From CAYWFU01 sp964457585 (GTDB lineage Bacteria; JACRDZ01), in assembly GCA_964457585.1 (NCBI GenBank), contig CAYWFU010000017.1, positions 1 to 46,526 on the forward strand: DNA of 46,526 nucleotides, in the 5' to 3' direction. Under the pieces are notes generated by a model that saw only the letters and a list, made by a program, of their open reading frames with translations, was not told where the DNA came from and did not search any database. How positions within the stretch are numbered: position 1 is the stretch's first letter; each line of letters begins with the position of its first letter. Shown here one piece after another: positions 1-8,816 of the stretch. A program made the position numbers and the translations under genes.

Positions 1-270
1 GATTTATATCCTTATTTCATTGCTATATAAAGATTTTTAGTGCGTTTGCCCTGGGGATTCAGCTAATTTTGTGGTGTTATGATTTTAATTGATGTTTTTC
101 TATATGAAAATAATTTTAATATAATATTTTAACAAGGGGAGATTTTTTTCTCTTCTTATATTATTTAATTTTATTTGTTTTTTTTATCTTGGGAAATTTC
201 TGTTTAAAAAAATTTTTATATGGATTTTTCAGAAATTCCCCATCTTGATAAAAAATGAAAATTTAAAATT

Positions 271-324
271 GTAGGGGCTTGATTTATCAAGCCCGTAAGC
301 GGGTTCGATAAATCGAACCCCTAC
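271..324. repeat. 54-base near-perfect hairpin, GTAGGGG type
   Basis: The arms are about 25 bases, starting gtaggggcttgattt and ending aaatcgaacccctac, with a TAAG loop flanked by CCCG/CGGG. The few mismatches are mostly G-T pairs when read as RNA. Its ends (GTAGGG...CCCTAC) resemble two other palindromes in this window, at 10471-10498 and 30055-30079. It could be a mobile palindromic element or an RNA hairpin; there is no clear T-tract, so it is not a classical terminator. Confidence 0.85.
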
Positions 325-592
325 AAAAAATCTTAGATGGGAAATTTCTGTGGATTTTTTTTATTTCTTGACTTCATTTCATCTTATATGATTAAATGTA
401 AATATTCAGGCAAATAGACTAAAGGTGGAAGGCTTTAGGTGCAAACAATGCATAATTATGAGTGAGGTTTTTAATAATAATGAAAGATATAAAAAAAGCA
501 TACAAACTTAAAGTTACATTAAAGTATTCTTTCTATATAATAATTCTTATTATGATAATAAGTAATTTAATCACTTTAATTAAAAACTATAA

Positions 593-684
593 ATGAAGCA
601 CTCTGTGGCAGAACCATATAGTTTTTTCTCTTTCTGATAGGAATATATTGTGCCAGGTATTCCCGGCACTTTCAAATAATTAAA
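593..684. repeat. Dispersed non-coding element, copy 1
   Basis: The element opens with atgaagcactctgtggcag and contains ctgataggaata. It then has a short hairpin with tgtgcc / ggcac arms and closes with actttcaaataattaaa. The same blocks in the same order occur at 23323-23426, although the spacers differ. It lies immediately upstream of the barrel-protein gene, so a leader role is possible, but nothing in the sequence proves one. Confidence 0.55.
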
Positions 685-693
685 AACGTGCCA

Positions 694-1494
694 ATGCGAT
701 CAATTGCGATAATTTTTCTTATTCTTTTCTTTTTTATACCAATACAAGCAGAATATTTTTATTCTGATACAAGACTCTTAAGCCTTGCAGGAGCACAAGG
801 GGCTCCTCTTGAACCTGAAGCAGGTTCATTGTTTTATAATCCTGCCATATTAAATAATATTTCTAATCCTGTTTTAAATATTGATTATTTACGATTTTAT
901 AATTTTGCAGATCTTTATAAAACTTCTTTATCTTTTGTTTTTCCATATTCTAAACTTAATGCTACATTAGGAGTAGCTTATGAAAATCAGGATTTTAATG
1001 ATTTTAATCAGAATAATATGATTTTTTCATCATCATGTAAAATAAAGAAAGTATATACAGGTATTAATTTAAAGCGATATAATTTTTATTATCCATCTTT
1101 GGAAAATAATTATAGCTACGGAATAGATGCAGGTATTATTTATCCATTACAAAATATTTCTTTTTATTATATTGGCAGAAATTTTGGAAGAGAAGAAATT
1201 AATATTTCAACTTTTATAAACTCAACATTGGGATTAAGTATATATCCGGTTAAATCCACACGAATAACCTTAGATTATTATTCGATTGAAGATAAAAAAA
1301 GTGAGTTTATAATTTCACAGGAAAGCAAAATGTTATCATGGCTTTCTTTTTGTTATGGGATACAAAGCTATTCACATCGCTATGGACTGGGAGCAAATAT
1401 AAAATTACCTTTTGGCAGTCTTAATTATGGATTATTAACGCATCCAACTTTTGAACCAACACATTCTTTTTCAATGGGATATAAATTTAAATAG
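694..1494 (+). CDS. Putative outer-membrane beta-barrel protein (PorV/PorQ-like)
   Basis: The protein is about 266 residues, with an N-terminal hydrophobic signal peptide ending near IQAEYF. A segment at about residues 30-55 has the pattern L-A-G-A-Q-G-A ... S-L-F-Y-N-P-A, which resembles the N-terminal motif of PorV/PorQ/UPF0164-type barrels. The rest alternates polar and aromatic residues as in beta strands, and the chain ends in GYKFK with a penultimate Phe. I infer an outer-membrane barrel; its cargo is unknown. Translation could start at GTG 688 or ATG 694; neither has a good Shine-Dalgarno sequence. Its end overlaps the convergent glycogen synthase gene by 8 bases. Confidence 0.6.
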   Translation: MRSIAIIFLILFFFIPIQAEYFYSDTRLLSLAGAQGAPLEPEAGSLFYNPAILNNISNPVLNIDYLRFYNFADLYKTSLSFVFPYSKLNATLGVAYENQDFNDFNQNNMIFSSSCKIKKVYTGINLKRYNFYYPSLENNYSYGIDAGIIYPLQNISFYYIGRNFGREEINISTFINSTLGLSIYPVKSTRITLDYYSIEDKKSEFIISQESKMLSWLSFCYGIQSYSHRYGLGANIKLPFGSLNYGLLTHPTFEPTHSFSMGYKFK

Positions 1495-2938
1495 TTTTAT
1501 ATATTTCTAAATATTTTTTTGCAGAAGCCTGCCATGAGAAATTTTTTTTCATTGCATTTTGCATCAGTTTTTCCCAAATATTCTGGTCTTTATATACAGT
1601 TAGTGCCTGTACTATGCAGGAAAGAAGGGCATCTTCGGAATATTTATCAAAAATAAATCCGGTACTGGTTATTTTTTTAGAATTTATATTTTTTGAATAG
1701 GGGATAACAGTATCATGTAATCCACCGACATCTCTAACAATAGGAATAGTGCCGAATTTCATACTTATTAGCTGACCTAATCCGCATGGTTCAAAATATG
1801 ATGGCATAAGAAACATATCTGAACCGGCATATATTTTTTCTGCTAAAACTGAATTAAAACCAAGATTTATAGATGCTTTTTTGGAATAAATTGATGCATA
1901 TTTTTCGAAAATTTCATGATATTTTTTTTCACCTGTTCCAAGTAAAACAAACTGCAAATCAAGAGTCATAATTTTTTCAAAAATTTTTACAAAAATATCA
2001 AGACCTTTTTGATCTGCCAGGCGTGTAACCATTCCTATTATCGGAATATCATCTTTTTCCGGCAGATTTAGATTTTTTTGCAAATCAGTTTTGCAGATTT
2101 TTTTTCCTTTTAAATCTTTTTCATCATATTGTTTTTTTATTATTTTATCTGAAATTGGATTCCAGACATTATAATCAATGCCATTAATAATTCCAACAAT
2201 ATTATTTTTTTTTGCAAGGAGTAGTCCTTCCAATCCGCATCCGAATTCTTTTGTCTGGATTTCCTCTGCATATTTAGGACTTACAGTTGTTATTATATCA
2301 GAATAAATAATTCCAGCTTTAAGGAAACTGATTTTTCCATAAAACTCCAGAGAATTAATATTGTAATATTCTTGTCCAAGACCTGCTGATTCCAAAGTAT
2401 CAACTGGAAATAATCCCTGATATGCAAGATTATGGATTGTAAAAACTGATTTTGTTTTATAAGGGTAAAAGTTTTTTAAATATAAAGGGATAAGTCCTGT
2501 CTGCCAGTCATTGCAATGAATAATATCCGGTATGAAATCTATATAAGGCAGCATTTCAAGTACTGCTTTTGATAAAAGGATGAATCTTTTATCATTATCA
2601 GGATAATCACATTCATCTGATTTATATAATTCTTTGCGTGAAAAAAATTCATTATGATCTATTAAATATACAGGAATATTATTGAATATTGAAGTTTCAA
2701 AAAGATTGATTTCTTCCTGACCTTTACCAATAGATATAGTTATTTTTTTATTTAATGGATTTATATTGAATTTATCTTTTGGGATTTTTGAATAAAAGGG
2801 TAATGCAATTCTGATATCACAACATGGTTTTTTTAGAGCATTGGGTAATTCACCAGCAACGTCAGCTAATCCCCCAGTTTTAACCAGTGGTGCTACTTCA
2901 GATGAAACTAATAAGATTTTAATTTTTTTTGCTGTCAT
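1487..2938 (-). CDS. glgA: Glycogen synthase (ADP-glucose, GT5)
   Basis: This 483-residue protein is close to the usual bacterial GlgA length. It makes alpha-1,4-glucan from ADP-glucose in the cytoplasm. The N-terminal K-T-G-G-L motif (residues 20-24) is the glucosyl-donor site, and the C-terminal E-P-C-G-L-G-Q-L segment carries the conserved GT-B catalytic-site glutamate. The long N-terminal half reads as a GT5 domain and the second half as a GT1-type domain. No other glycogen gene (glgB, glgC, glgP) is nearby. It lies 15 bases downstream of the carboxylase gene on the same strand and may be cotranscribed with it. Recognition is secure. Confidence 0.95.
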   Translation of the reverse strand: MTAKKIKILLVSSEVAPLVKTGGLADVAGELPNALKKPCCDIRIALPFYSKIPKDKFNINPLNKKITISIGKGQEEINLFETSIFNNIPVYLIDHNEFFSRKELYKSDECDYPDNDKRFILLSKAVLEMLPYIDFIPDIIHCNDWQTGLIPLYLKNFYPYKTKSVFTIHNLAYQGLFPVDTLESAGLGQEYYNINSLEFYGKISFLKAGIIYSDIITTVSPKYAEEIQTKEFGCGLEGLLLAKKNNIVGIINGIDYNVWNPISDKIIKKQYDEKDLKGKKICKTDLQKNLNLPEKDDIPIIGMVTRLADQKGLDIFVKIFEKIMTLDLQFVLLGTGEKKYHEIFEKYASIYSKKASINLGFNSVLAEKIYAGSDMFLMPSYFEPCGLGQLISMKFGTIPIVRDVGGLHDTVIPYSKNINSKKITSTGFIFDKYSEDALLSCIVQALTVYKDQNIWEKLMQNAMKKNFSWQASAKKYLEIYKTI

Positions 2939-2953
2939 AAATATTATATTATA

Positions 2954-4870
2954 TCAACATGTTTCGATTAACATCAAAACCTGTCCTTTTTCAACCGGCT
3001 CACCCTTTTTAATCAAGATATCAATTATTTTTCCTTTTTTTTCTGATACTATTTCATTCATTAATTTCATTGCTTCAACAATACAGAGAATTTTTCCCGG
3101 TTCCACTAAATCATTTATTTTTACAAAATCTTCTGAATTTGGATTGGAAGCGCTATAGAATGTTCCAACCATAGGTGAAATAATTTTATAAATATTTTCT
3201 TTTTCCTGTAAATTTTCTTTTTTATCTTTTGTTTCACATTTATTTGTATCTGCTATAGATGATGGTGAAATTGCAGTTATATTGTTGCTTGAAGTTTTTT
3301 GCACCTGGCCTCTTTTTATTACTAATTTTGTGTCTTTTTCTTCAAGGCTGAACTCCATTACTTCACTTTTTTTCATTATATCAATTACATTTTTAATGTG
3401 TTCTATAGAATCTTTGGATTCATTACTTTCGATAGTTTTTTTCTCTTTAAGTTCCTTATCCTTCATAGCTTTTTCTAATTTTTCTTCATCGGATGGATTT
3501 TCCGCCGGATTATTTCTCCATCTGAAATAACGGAGAGCTACCTCAGGGAACATGGCATATGAAATAATATCCTCTTCAGTTTTTACTAATTCTTTATCTA
3601 CATCAACTTTTAAATGTTCAAGGATAGGAGGTAAAAGATCTGCCGGCCTGCATGTTATAGGGGTCTCATCTTTTAAAATTTTTTTAATAATATCTTTTTT
3701 AATTGCAGAAGGCGGTTTTCCATAAAATCCTTTAACATAATCCTTTACTTCCTGCGGAATAACTTTATAGCGTTCACCGATTAATACATTAAAAACCGCC
3801 TGTGTACCGACAATCTGGCTTGTTGGAGTGACAAGCGGCGGAAATCCGAAATCTTCTCTTACACGCGGCACTTCTTTTAATACATTTTCCAATTTATCCA
3901 GTGCTTTTTGTTTATCAAGCTGACTTATTAAATTCGATACCATACCGCCGGGTATTTGATGAGTAATAACTGCGGTATCAATCAATGATTGCCTGCTTCT
4001 AACTAATTGTTTATGTTCGGCAACTATTTCAAAATATTCTGCGATTTCTTCCAAAACTGAAAATTTGATACCGGGATTGTATCCTAATTCATCTAAAATA
4101 CTCACCAGTGTTTCAACGGGTGGTTGTGAAGTATAAAGAGCAAGAGGTGCAGATGCACAATCAATAATATCAACTCCTGCTTCAATAGCTTTCAAATAAG
4201 CCACTGTTGCCATTCCGCTTGAAGAATGACAATGCAATTGAATTGGTACAGTTGTTATCTTTTTTAATTCTTTTACAAGATTGAATGCAGCATAAGGATA
4301 TAATATTCCTGCCATATCTTTTATGCAGAGAGAATCTATTCCTAACTGCACTAATTCATTTGTGGTTTTAATATAATGGTCAATAGTATGAACAGGACTT
4401 ATGGTATAACACACTGTTCCCTGAGCATGAGCACCTTCTGCTTTAATGTATTCTATTGCACGGTACATATTTCTTACATCATTTAGCGCATCAAATACTC
4501 TGATTATGTTTATCCCATTTTTTACAGCTCTTCCAATAAATGCTTTTAAAAGATCATCAGGATAATTTTTATATCCAACAATATTTTGTCCTCTCAGCAG
4601 CATTTGTAATGGTGTGTTTTTAACTATCTTTTTAATGCTTCGAAGACGTTCCCACGGGTCCTCGTTTAAAAACCTGAGACATACATCAAAAGTTGCTCCG
4701 CCCCAGACTTCAACAGAGTGATAACCGGCTCTATCTATCTTTTCAGCAATAGGCAGGATTTCAGCAGTTTTCATTCTTGTTGCCCATAGTGATTGATGAG
4801 CATCTCTTAATGTAGTATCAGTAACATTAACAACTCTTTTGTTTATATTTTTTATATTCATTTTTTTCAT
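2954..4870 (-). CDS. oadA: Biotin-dependent carboxyltransferase, OadA/PycB type, with fused BCCP
   Basis: This 638-residue protein starts with the pyruvate/oxaloacetate carboxyltransferase domain (DTTLRDAHQSLWATRM near residue 18, then a TIM barrel to about 310). The conserved PYC/OADA domain follows. Residues around 495-530 look like the N-terminal part of an AccB protein, and a biotinyl domain ends the chain with V-E-A-M-K-L-M, putting biotin on about Lys602. It either decarboxylates oxaloacetate (OadA) or is the carboxyltransferase subunit of two-part pyruvate carboxylase (PycB). No OadB or OadG membrane subunit is adjacent, and a separate biotin carboxylase gene lies at 18536, so PycB is a serious alternative. 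Its start overlaps the upstream gene's stop by 4 bases. Confidence 0.92.
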   Translation of the reverse strand: MKKMNIKNINKRVVNVTDTTLRDAHQSLWATRMKTAEILPIAEKIDRAGYHSVEVWGGATFDVCLRFLNEDPWERLRSIKKIVKNTPLQMLLRGQNIVGYKNYPDDLLKAFIGRAVKNGINIIRVFDALNDVRNMYRAIEYIKAEGAHAQGTVCYTISPVHTIDHYIKTTNELVQLGIDSLCIKDMAGILYPYAAFNLVKELKKITTVPIQLHCHSSSGMATVAYLKAIEAGVDIIDCASAPLALYTSQPPVETLVSILDELGYNPGIKFSVLEEIAEYFEIVAEHKQLVRSRQSLIDTAVITHQIPGGMVSNLISQLDKQKALDKLENVLKEVPRVREDFGFPPLVTPTSQIVGTQAVFNVLIGERYKVIPQEVKDYVKGFYGKPPSAIKKDIIKKILKDETPITCRPADLLPPILEHLKVDVDKELVKTEEDIISYAMFPEVALRYFRWRNNPAENPSDEEKLEKAMKDKELKEKKTIESNESKDSIEHIKNVIDIMKKSEVMEFSLEEKDTKLVIKRGQVQKTSSNNITAISPSSIADTNKCETKDKKENLQEKENIYKIISPMVGTFYSASNPNSEDFVKINDLVEPGKILCIVEAMKLMNEIVSEKKGKIIDILIKKGEPVEKGQVLMLIETC

Positions 4871-5487
4871 ATGGCTCCTTTAGGAGGTTTTAAAATATTT
4901 TCAATTTCATGCTTTTTTATTATACCTTCACGTATAATATCACCATTTAAATCTACAATAGTTGAATCTCCCTGATATTTAGTAGTTCCTGTATCAATAA
5001 TAAAATCAATATTTTTTATTATTTCAGAAGAAATTTCATCAACCCTGACAGGACTCTTATTTCCTGACAGATTAGCGCTTGTAAGCGCCAGTGGCGCTCC
5101 AATTGCATTAATAATTTCACATAAAATTTCGTGTTCAGGAAAACGAATTGCCAGGGTTTCATCCTCTGTAGTTTTTACAATTACAGTAACAGGACCTGGC
5201 CACCATTTGCGTATAATTTTTTTTGTATTGTCTGAAATATTTTTTTTATCAAAAAAATCGTAAAAATTATCTAATGAACCAAAAACCAGAGGAATGGGCT
5301 TAGAAGAAGGTCTTTTTTTTATTTCATAAATTTTACTATATTTTTCCTTAAAACTCCCTTTAATACCAATTCCATAAACAGTATCTGTTGGAAATATTCC
5401 AATTTTTCCGTCATTTATTAGTTTAATTATTTTAGCTTTATTTTTTTCAAAAGATTTAAAATCTGGTATAAAAAAATGATTTAACAT
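4867..5487 (-). CDS. tsaC: L-threonylcarbamoyladenylate synthase (TsaC/YrdC/Sua5 family)
   Basis: At 206 residues this is the short, single-domain form of the family. The enzyme makes threonylcarbamoyl-AMP from threonine, bicarbonate and ATP for the t6A modification at position 37 of ANN-decoding tRNAs. The motifs visible are G-I-F-P-T-D-T-V-Y-G-I-G near residue 30, K-R-P-S-S-K-P-I-P-L near 57, and S-A-N-L-S-G-N near 138. The start is the ATG of MLNHFFIPD. The stop overlaps the start of the carboxyltransferase gene (ATGA), so the two are translationally coupled although their functions appear unrelated. Confidence 0.93.
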   Translation of the reverse strand: MLNHFFIPDFKSFEKNKAKIIKLINDGKIGIFPTDTVYGIGIKGSFKEKYSKIYEIKKRPSSKPIPLVFGSLDNFYDFFDKKNISDNTKKIIRKWWPGPVTVIVKTTEDETLAIRFPEHEILCEIINAIGAPLALTSANLSGNKSPVRVDEISSEIIKNIDFIIDTGTTKYQGDSTIVDLNGDIIREGIIKKHEIENILKPPKGAI

Positions 5488-5680
5488 AAGATTTTTTTAA
5501 TTATTTATGCCCTTACTGAGTATATATAGGTATCATAAAATGATATATATGTCAATATGTTTTAATTTCCATTAATAAGTTATAACCATTTTGAATTTGA
5601 AAATTAGAATTTATTTGGGATTTGGAAATTGTAATTTGGAATTTTAGCATAAAAAAGTCAGTCAACTTGAGTTGTTAATT

Positions 5681-5757
5681 TGGTGCGCCTGAGAGGACTC
5701 GAACCTCCCGCGCGCGGTTTAGGAAACCGCTGCTCTATCCTGCTGAGCTACAGGCGC
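5681..5757 (-). tRNA. tRNA-Arg (anticodon CCT), CCA encoded
   Basis: Read on the minus strand the 77 bases fold as a standard cloverleaf. The acceptor stem is GCGCCTG/CAGGCGC, followed by T8-A9 and a GCTC/GAGC D stem. The anticodon stem is GCGGT/ACCGC with loop TTCCTAA, giving anticodon CCT for AGG arginine codons. The T arm is GGAGG-TTCGAGT-CCTCT. The discriminator is A and the CCA end is encoded. It is flanked closely by the dispersed gtcagtcaacttgagt word (5657-5672), only 8 bases past its 3' end. Confidence 0.97.
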
Positions 5758-5857
5758 AGAGTGTAATTTTGAGATAAAATATAAGAGATTTCAGAATTTA
5801 TGTCAAGGGAATTCAAGTCACCTCAGAAATTTCCCATTAAGCATTTTTTGAACTCTT

Positions 5858-5924
5858 AGTCCACAGTCCATAGTCCATAGACCACAGTAAATAAAGGATT
5901 TCTGTAGACTATGGACTGTGGACT
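5858..5924. repeat. Inverted repeat with agtccacagtccatagtc arms
   Basis: The left arm agtccacagtccatagtc (5858-5875), continued to ccacag, pairs with ctgtagactatggactgtggact (5902-5924) around an AT-rich loop. The pair is enclosed by the outer words cagaaatttcccat (5824-5837) and tttttggggaattttt (about 5940-5955). It resembles the word-like inverted repeats at 18403 and 20968 in style but not in sequence. Confidence 0.75.
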
Positions 5925-6170
5925 GCGGGCTAAATTCTCTTTTTGGGGAATTTTTGAAGTCACCTGTCGCCAGTTGCAAGTTACTATAAAAAGCAAAAAA
6001 ATTAACTTTTAGCTTTTGACTGAAGACTGAAAACTGGTAGCAAGTAATATGTGACTGGTGACTGGAAACTGGTGACCTATTTTTGGCATATAATTTTTAT
6101 ACAATGTAAGGTTCTCAAGTTGACTGACTTTTTTAGTTTTAAGATTAAGAATTAGCAATGATTTATGCAT

Positions 6171-6324
6171 TTAAATCAAAAATCAAATATTAGATATCAA
6201 AATTATGGTGTCCTGCGGACAAATTATTTAATAAAAACTAAAAAATGTCACGAAGTGACACCTGAATTTTGATTTTTGATATTTAAATTTTAATTTTACA
6301 CCTAAAAAGTCAGTCAACTTGAGT
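6171..6324. repeat. Composite inverted repeat ending in the AACTTGAGT word
   Basis: The arms are built around aaatcaaaaatcaaatatt (left) and ttttgatttttgatattt (right, about 6273-6293). Inside them lie tggtgtcctgcggaca (6206-6221) and a tgtcac-gaa-gtgaca hairpin. The unit ends with gtcagtcaacttgagt (6309-6324). The block tgtccgcaggacacca recurs in inverted orientation at 12025-12040, again followed by a degenerate cagcaacttgagt (about 12090-12102). The two sites are therefore related copies of one composite element. Confidence 0.6.
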
Positions 6325-6418
6325 AAGGTTAATTCGGATATATCCCAAAAATTCTATTGACGCTATAATACTTTTTATGTTATTTTTATTTAGTAACAAT
6401 TAAAGGAGACCACCCTCT

Positions 6419-7225
6419 ATTAAAACACATATTAAAACACAAAAGAAATCTGCAAAAAAAAAATATAATATAATTATAACCAATGATGATGGCATTGATT
6501 CACCTGGCGTACATGCTCTTTATAAAGCACTAAAACCATTAGGTAATGTCTATTTAATTGCTCCTAAAGAAGAAAAAAGTGCTATAGGACATTCAGTTAC
6601 ATTGCATTATCCTTTACGAGCAAAAATTATTAAAAAGAACAATATAATATCTATTGATGGAACACCTTCTGATTGTATAATTTTTGGAGTACTTCATCTT
6701 TTTAAAGAACAGAAAATAGATTTGATAGTATCGGGAATTAATCTAGGTCCAAATCTTGGTGATGATGTAACCTATTCCGGTACTATAGGAGCAGCAATAG
6801 AAGGTACTTTGCTTAAAATCCCTTCTATTGCAATTTCACTTGCTGGCAGAAAATATGAAAATTTTTCACAAGCAGCATCATTTGCCAATAAAATTGCTGA
6901 ATATGTATTAAAAAATGGGTTACCTCAAATGACTTTATTAAATATTAATGTTCCGTATAAAACTGACGATAATATAAAAGGATACCTTATAACAAGGCAG
7001 GGAAAAGGTATTTATAGAGATAATATTGTAGAAAAGGTTGATCCTCGAGGTAGAAAATATTTTTGGATAGATGGAGACGAACCTCGCTGGGAATTGCAGA
7101 ATAGTGAAGATACTGATTTTTATGCTGTTTTTAATAATTATATTTCTATAACACCTTTGAAATTAGACCTTACCAATCATGAAATATTAGAATCAATGCG
7201 AAAGCAGATAAAAATAAAATTTTAA
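6419..7225 (+). CDS. surE: 5'/3'-nucleotidase SurE, apparent ATT start
   Basis: SurE hydrolyses nucleoside monophosphates and is tied to stress survival. The conserved N-terminal metal site I-I-I-T-N-D-D-G-I-D-S-P-G begins at codon 20 (about 6476-6512), and S-G-I-N-L-G-P-N-L-G plus Y-S-G-T-I-G-A-A are present later. The reading frame is open back to the TAA at 6401-6403, yet it has no ATG, GTG or TTG before codon 6602-6604, which lies well inside the essential domain. AAGGAG at 6403-6408 sits 10 bases before an ATT codon at 6419, giving 268 residues, which is normal for SurE. I therefore choose ATT as the start. A sequencing error (ATG read as ATT) is the main alternative. Confidence 0.88.
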   Translation: MKTHIKTQKKSAKKKYNIIITNDDGIDSPGVHALYKALKPLGNVYLIAPKEEKSAIGHSVTLHYPLRAKIIKKNNIISIDGTPSDCIIFGVLHLFKEQKIDLIVSGINLGPNLGDDVTYSGTIGAAIEGTLLKIPSIAISLAGRKYENFSQAASFANKIAEYVLKNGLPQMTLLNINVPYKTDDNIKGYLITRQGKGIYRDNIVEKVDPRGRKYFWIDGDEPRWELQNSEDTDFYAVFNNYISITPLKLDLTNHEILESMRKQIKIKF

Positions 7226-7239
7226 CAAAAACTAACCAT

Positions 7240-7884
7240 ATGATAGATTATTCCACTTTAAGAAATAGAATGGTAGATGAACAAATAATCGGCAGAGGGA
7301 TTAGAAATGAACGCGTTATTAATGTAATGCGTAAAATTCCCCGTCATATTTTTGTAAGTGAACCATTTGCTTTAAAAGCTTATGGGGACCATCCTTTGCC
7401 AATAATGGAAAGTCAGACTATTTCACAACCTTATATGGTTGCATTAATGACTGAATTATTAGATGTTTCTTCTAATCATAAGGTGCTTGAAATTGGCACT
7501 GGTTCAGGGTATCAGACAGTAATATTAGCGGAATTATCGGAAAAAGTTTATACTATTGAACGCCATAGGAGTCTGGTTTTAAAAGCAAGAGAAATTTTTG
7601 ATAAACTGGATATGCATAATATTGTGATGAAGACAGGCGATGGTACCATTGGATGGAAAGAATTTTCCCCTTTTGATAGAATACTTATTACAGCAGGAGC
7701 GCCGGAATTACCAGAAAAATTAATTGAACAATTAGCTCTAAATGGGAAACTTTTGGTACCAGTAGGAGATTATTTTAGTCAGAAATTAGTTTGTGCGGAA
7801 AAAAAGGAAAATGATATTTTAATAAAAGAATATTCTGGTTGTGTTTTTGTTCCTCTTGTTGGAAAATATGGTTGGGAAAAGTAA
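7240..7884 (+). CDS. pcm: Protein-L-isoaspartate O-methyltransferase
   Basis: This 214-residue enzyme repairs isoaspartyl residues in aged proteins using S-adenosylmethionine. The N-terminal M-V-D-E-Q-I-I-G-R-G-I segment and P-R-H-I-F-V are typical of the family. V-L-E-I-G-T-G-S-G-Y-Q-T (about residues 82-93) is the SAM-binding loop. The gene follows surE by 14 bases; surE-pcm pairs are a well-known arrangement and both products belong to stress or stationary-phase maintenance. No strong Shine-Dalgarno sequence precedes the ATG, so translation may depend on surE. Confidence 0.95.
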   Translation: MIDYSTLRNRMVDEQIIGRGIRNERVINVMRKIPRHIFVSEPFALKAYGDHPLPIMESQTISQPYMVALMTELLDVSSNHKVLEIGTGSGYQTVILAELSEKVYTIERHRSLVLKAREIFDKLDMHNIVMKTGDGTIGWKEFSPFDRILITAGAPELPEKLIEQLALNGKLLVPVGDYFSQKLVCAEKKENDILIKEYSGCVFVPLVGKYGWEK

Positions 7885-7888
7885 AAAA

Positions 7889-8815
7889 ATGAAAATAAAT
7901 ACACTTATTTTTTTATTTGCATTAGTACTTTTTATTTCCTGCAGCCGTAATTTTGTGAAAGTCAGGAATTATCCGGAAAAGTTTTTTGAAGTTATCCCAA
8001 TTGATGCCTCTTATGATTATGAAATATTGAGAGATGAAAATGCTATTATTGCTAATAAAGATAATATCAAAATAAAGATAAAATATGCAGATTTTGATTT
8101 TTTATTTAATAATTTTTCTTATGTAAATGAGAAAAATGAACTTGGTTATACTTCAATTTATCGTTTAGTCCCTTTTTATATTGCTATAAGAGCAAGAGGT
8201 ATTCCTGATTTAGAAAATTATTTTACACAATTTACAGTGTTTTATGTTTATATTGAAAATAATTCCCCCAATCCGATTATTTTTGATCCTAGAAAATGTG
8301 TTATGGTTGATGGTATTGGGAATCAATATAATGCTTTAGATGATGCGTTTTTTAAAAGTAATAAATTTTTATATGGTTATATGGAAGATGCGCCTTTTTC
8401 GGGAATCAAAAAAACAATAAGCCCATTGGCAAAAGTTTTAGGAGAAGTCGGAGACCTTGCAAATGCTGCTGCATCAATTACACCTTATGGCGGTATAAAA
8501 ATAAAAGGAAGTCATGATTATTATGATGAAAGTAAAAAATATGATTATAAATATCCGATGGATGATAAACTTTTTCTAGCCGGCGGTGAAATTTTTCCTT
8601 CAGTAAATTATAGCGGTTTTTTAGTATTTAGAAAAGTTGCGGACAAGGCATTTACTTTCAAAGTAGTCCTGCCTCATATAAATTATAATGTAGAAGATGA
8701 TAATCAGAAAATAATTTATACTAAATCTTTACAGTATGTATTTGATTTTTCAAAAGTTATGTCCCCTAAAAATGTATATTTTGATACAAGTACTAATAAA
8801 ATTTATTATAAATAG
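7889..8815 (+). CDS. Predicted lipoprotein of unknown function
   Basis: I do not recognise a named family. The chosen ATG (7889) gives 308 residues starting with a short basic N-terminus, a hydrophobic stretch and the sequence VLFISC, which fits a lipobox with the acylated Cys at about residue 19. The mature part is rich in Tyr, Asp and Asn and includes a glycine-rich patch (SITPYGGIKIKG, about residues 200-211). ATG 7868 is an alternative start that adds seven residues. The gene begins 4 bases after pcm and ends 1 base from the convergent 15-heme cytochrome gene. A cell-envelope role is inferred only from the lipobox. Confidence 0.7.
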   Translation: MKINTLIFLFALVLFISCSRNFVKVRNYPEKFFEVIPIDASYDYEILRDENAIIANKDNIKIKIKYADFDFLFNNFSYVNEKNELGYTSIYRLVPFYIAIRARGIPDLENYFTQFTVFYVYIENNSPNPIIFDPRKCVMVDGIGNQYNALDDAFFKSNKFLYGYMEDAPFSGIKKTISPLAKVLGEVGDLANAAASITPYGGIKIKGSHDYYDESKKYDYKYPMDDKLFLAGGEIFPSVNYSGFLVFRKVADKAFTFKVVLPHINYNVEDDNQKIIYTKSLQYVFDFSKVMSPKNVYFDTSTNKIYYK

Positions 8816-8816
8816 T

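Larger units (their letters stand above)
1..693. other. Repeat-bearing intergenic region at left edge
   Basis: I see no convincing gene before the barrel protein. The stretch holds a long hairpin (271-324), a direct/inverted set of the word gggaaatttctg (191-202, 339-350, reverse copy near 230-241), and a 90-base element (593-684) that has a relative at 23323-23426. A 38-codon open frame at 480-596 on the plus strand would encode a lysine-rich N-terminus followed by one hydrophobic segment. It lacks a well-placed ribosome binding site, so I do not call it a gene. Confidence 0.5.
5488..6418. other. Repeat-rich intergenic region with one tRNA
   Basis: Apart from tRNA-Arg this 0.9 kb contains no protein gene. 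It holds three copies of the word gtcagtcaacttgagt (5657-5672, reverse copy 6114-6128, 6309-6324) and an inverted repeat (5858-5924). A second inverted repeat spans about 6171-6297. Between them is a patch of degenerate actggtgactggaaactggtgac words (about 5955-6080). The word cagaaatttcccat (5824-5837) is the exact reverse complement of 337-350. It looks like a graveyard or nesting site of small non-autonomous elements. Confidence 0.7.

Noticed and set aside
400..470. c-di-GMP riboswitch suggested by aggcaaa and gcaaac words
   Set aside because: The GEMM paired stems and tetraloop receptor could not be built from these bases.
480..596. 38-codon plus-strand frame with a hydrophobic segment
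   Set aside because: There is no well-placed ribosome binding site, and its end runs into a repeat element.
6602..7225. surE starting at the first standard codon (TTG 6602)
   Set aside because: It would remove the N-D-D-G metal site and about 60 conserved residues that are plainly encoded in frame upstream.
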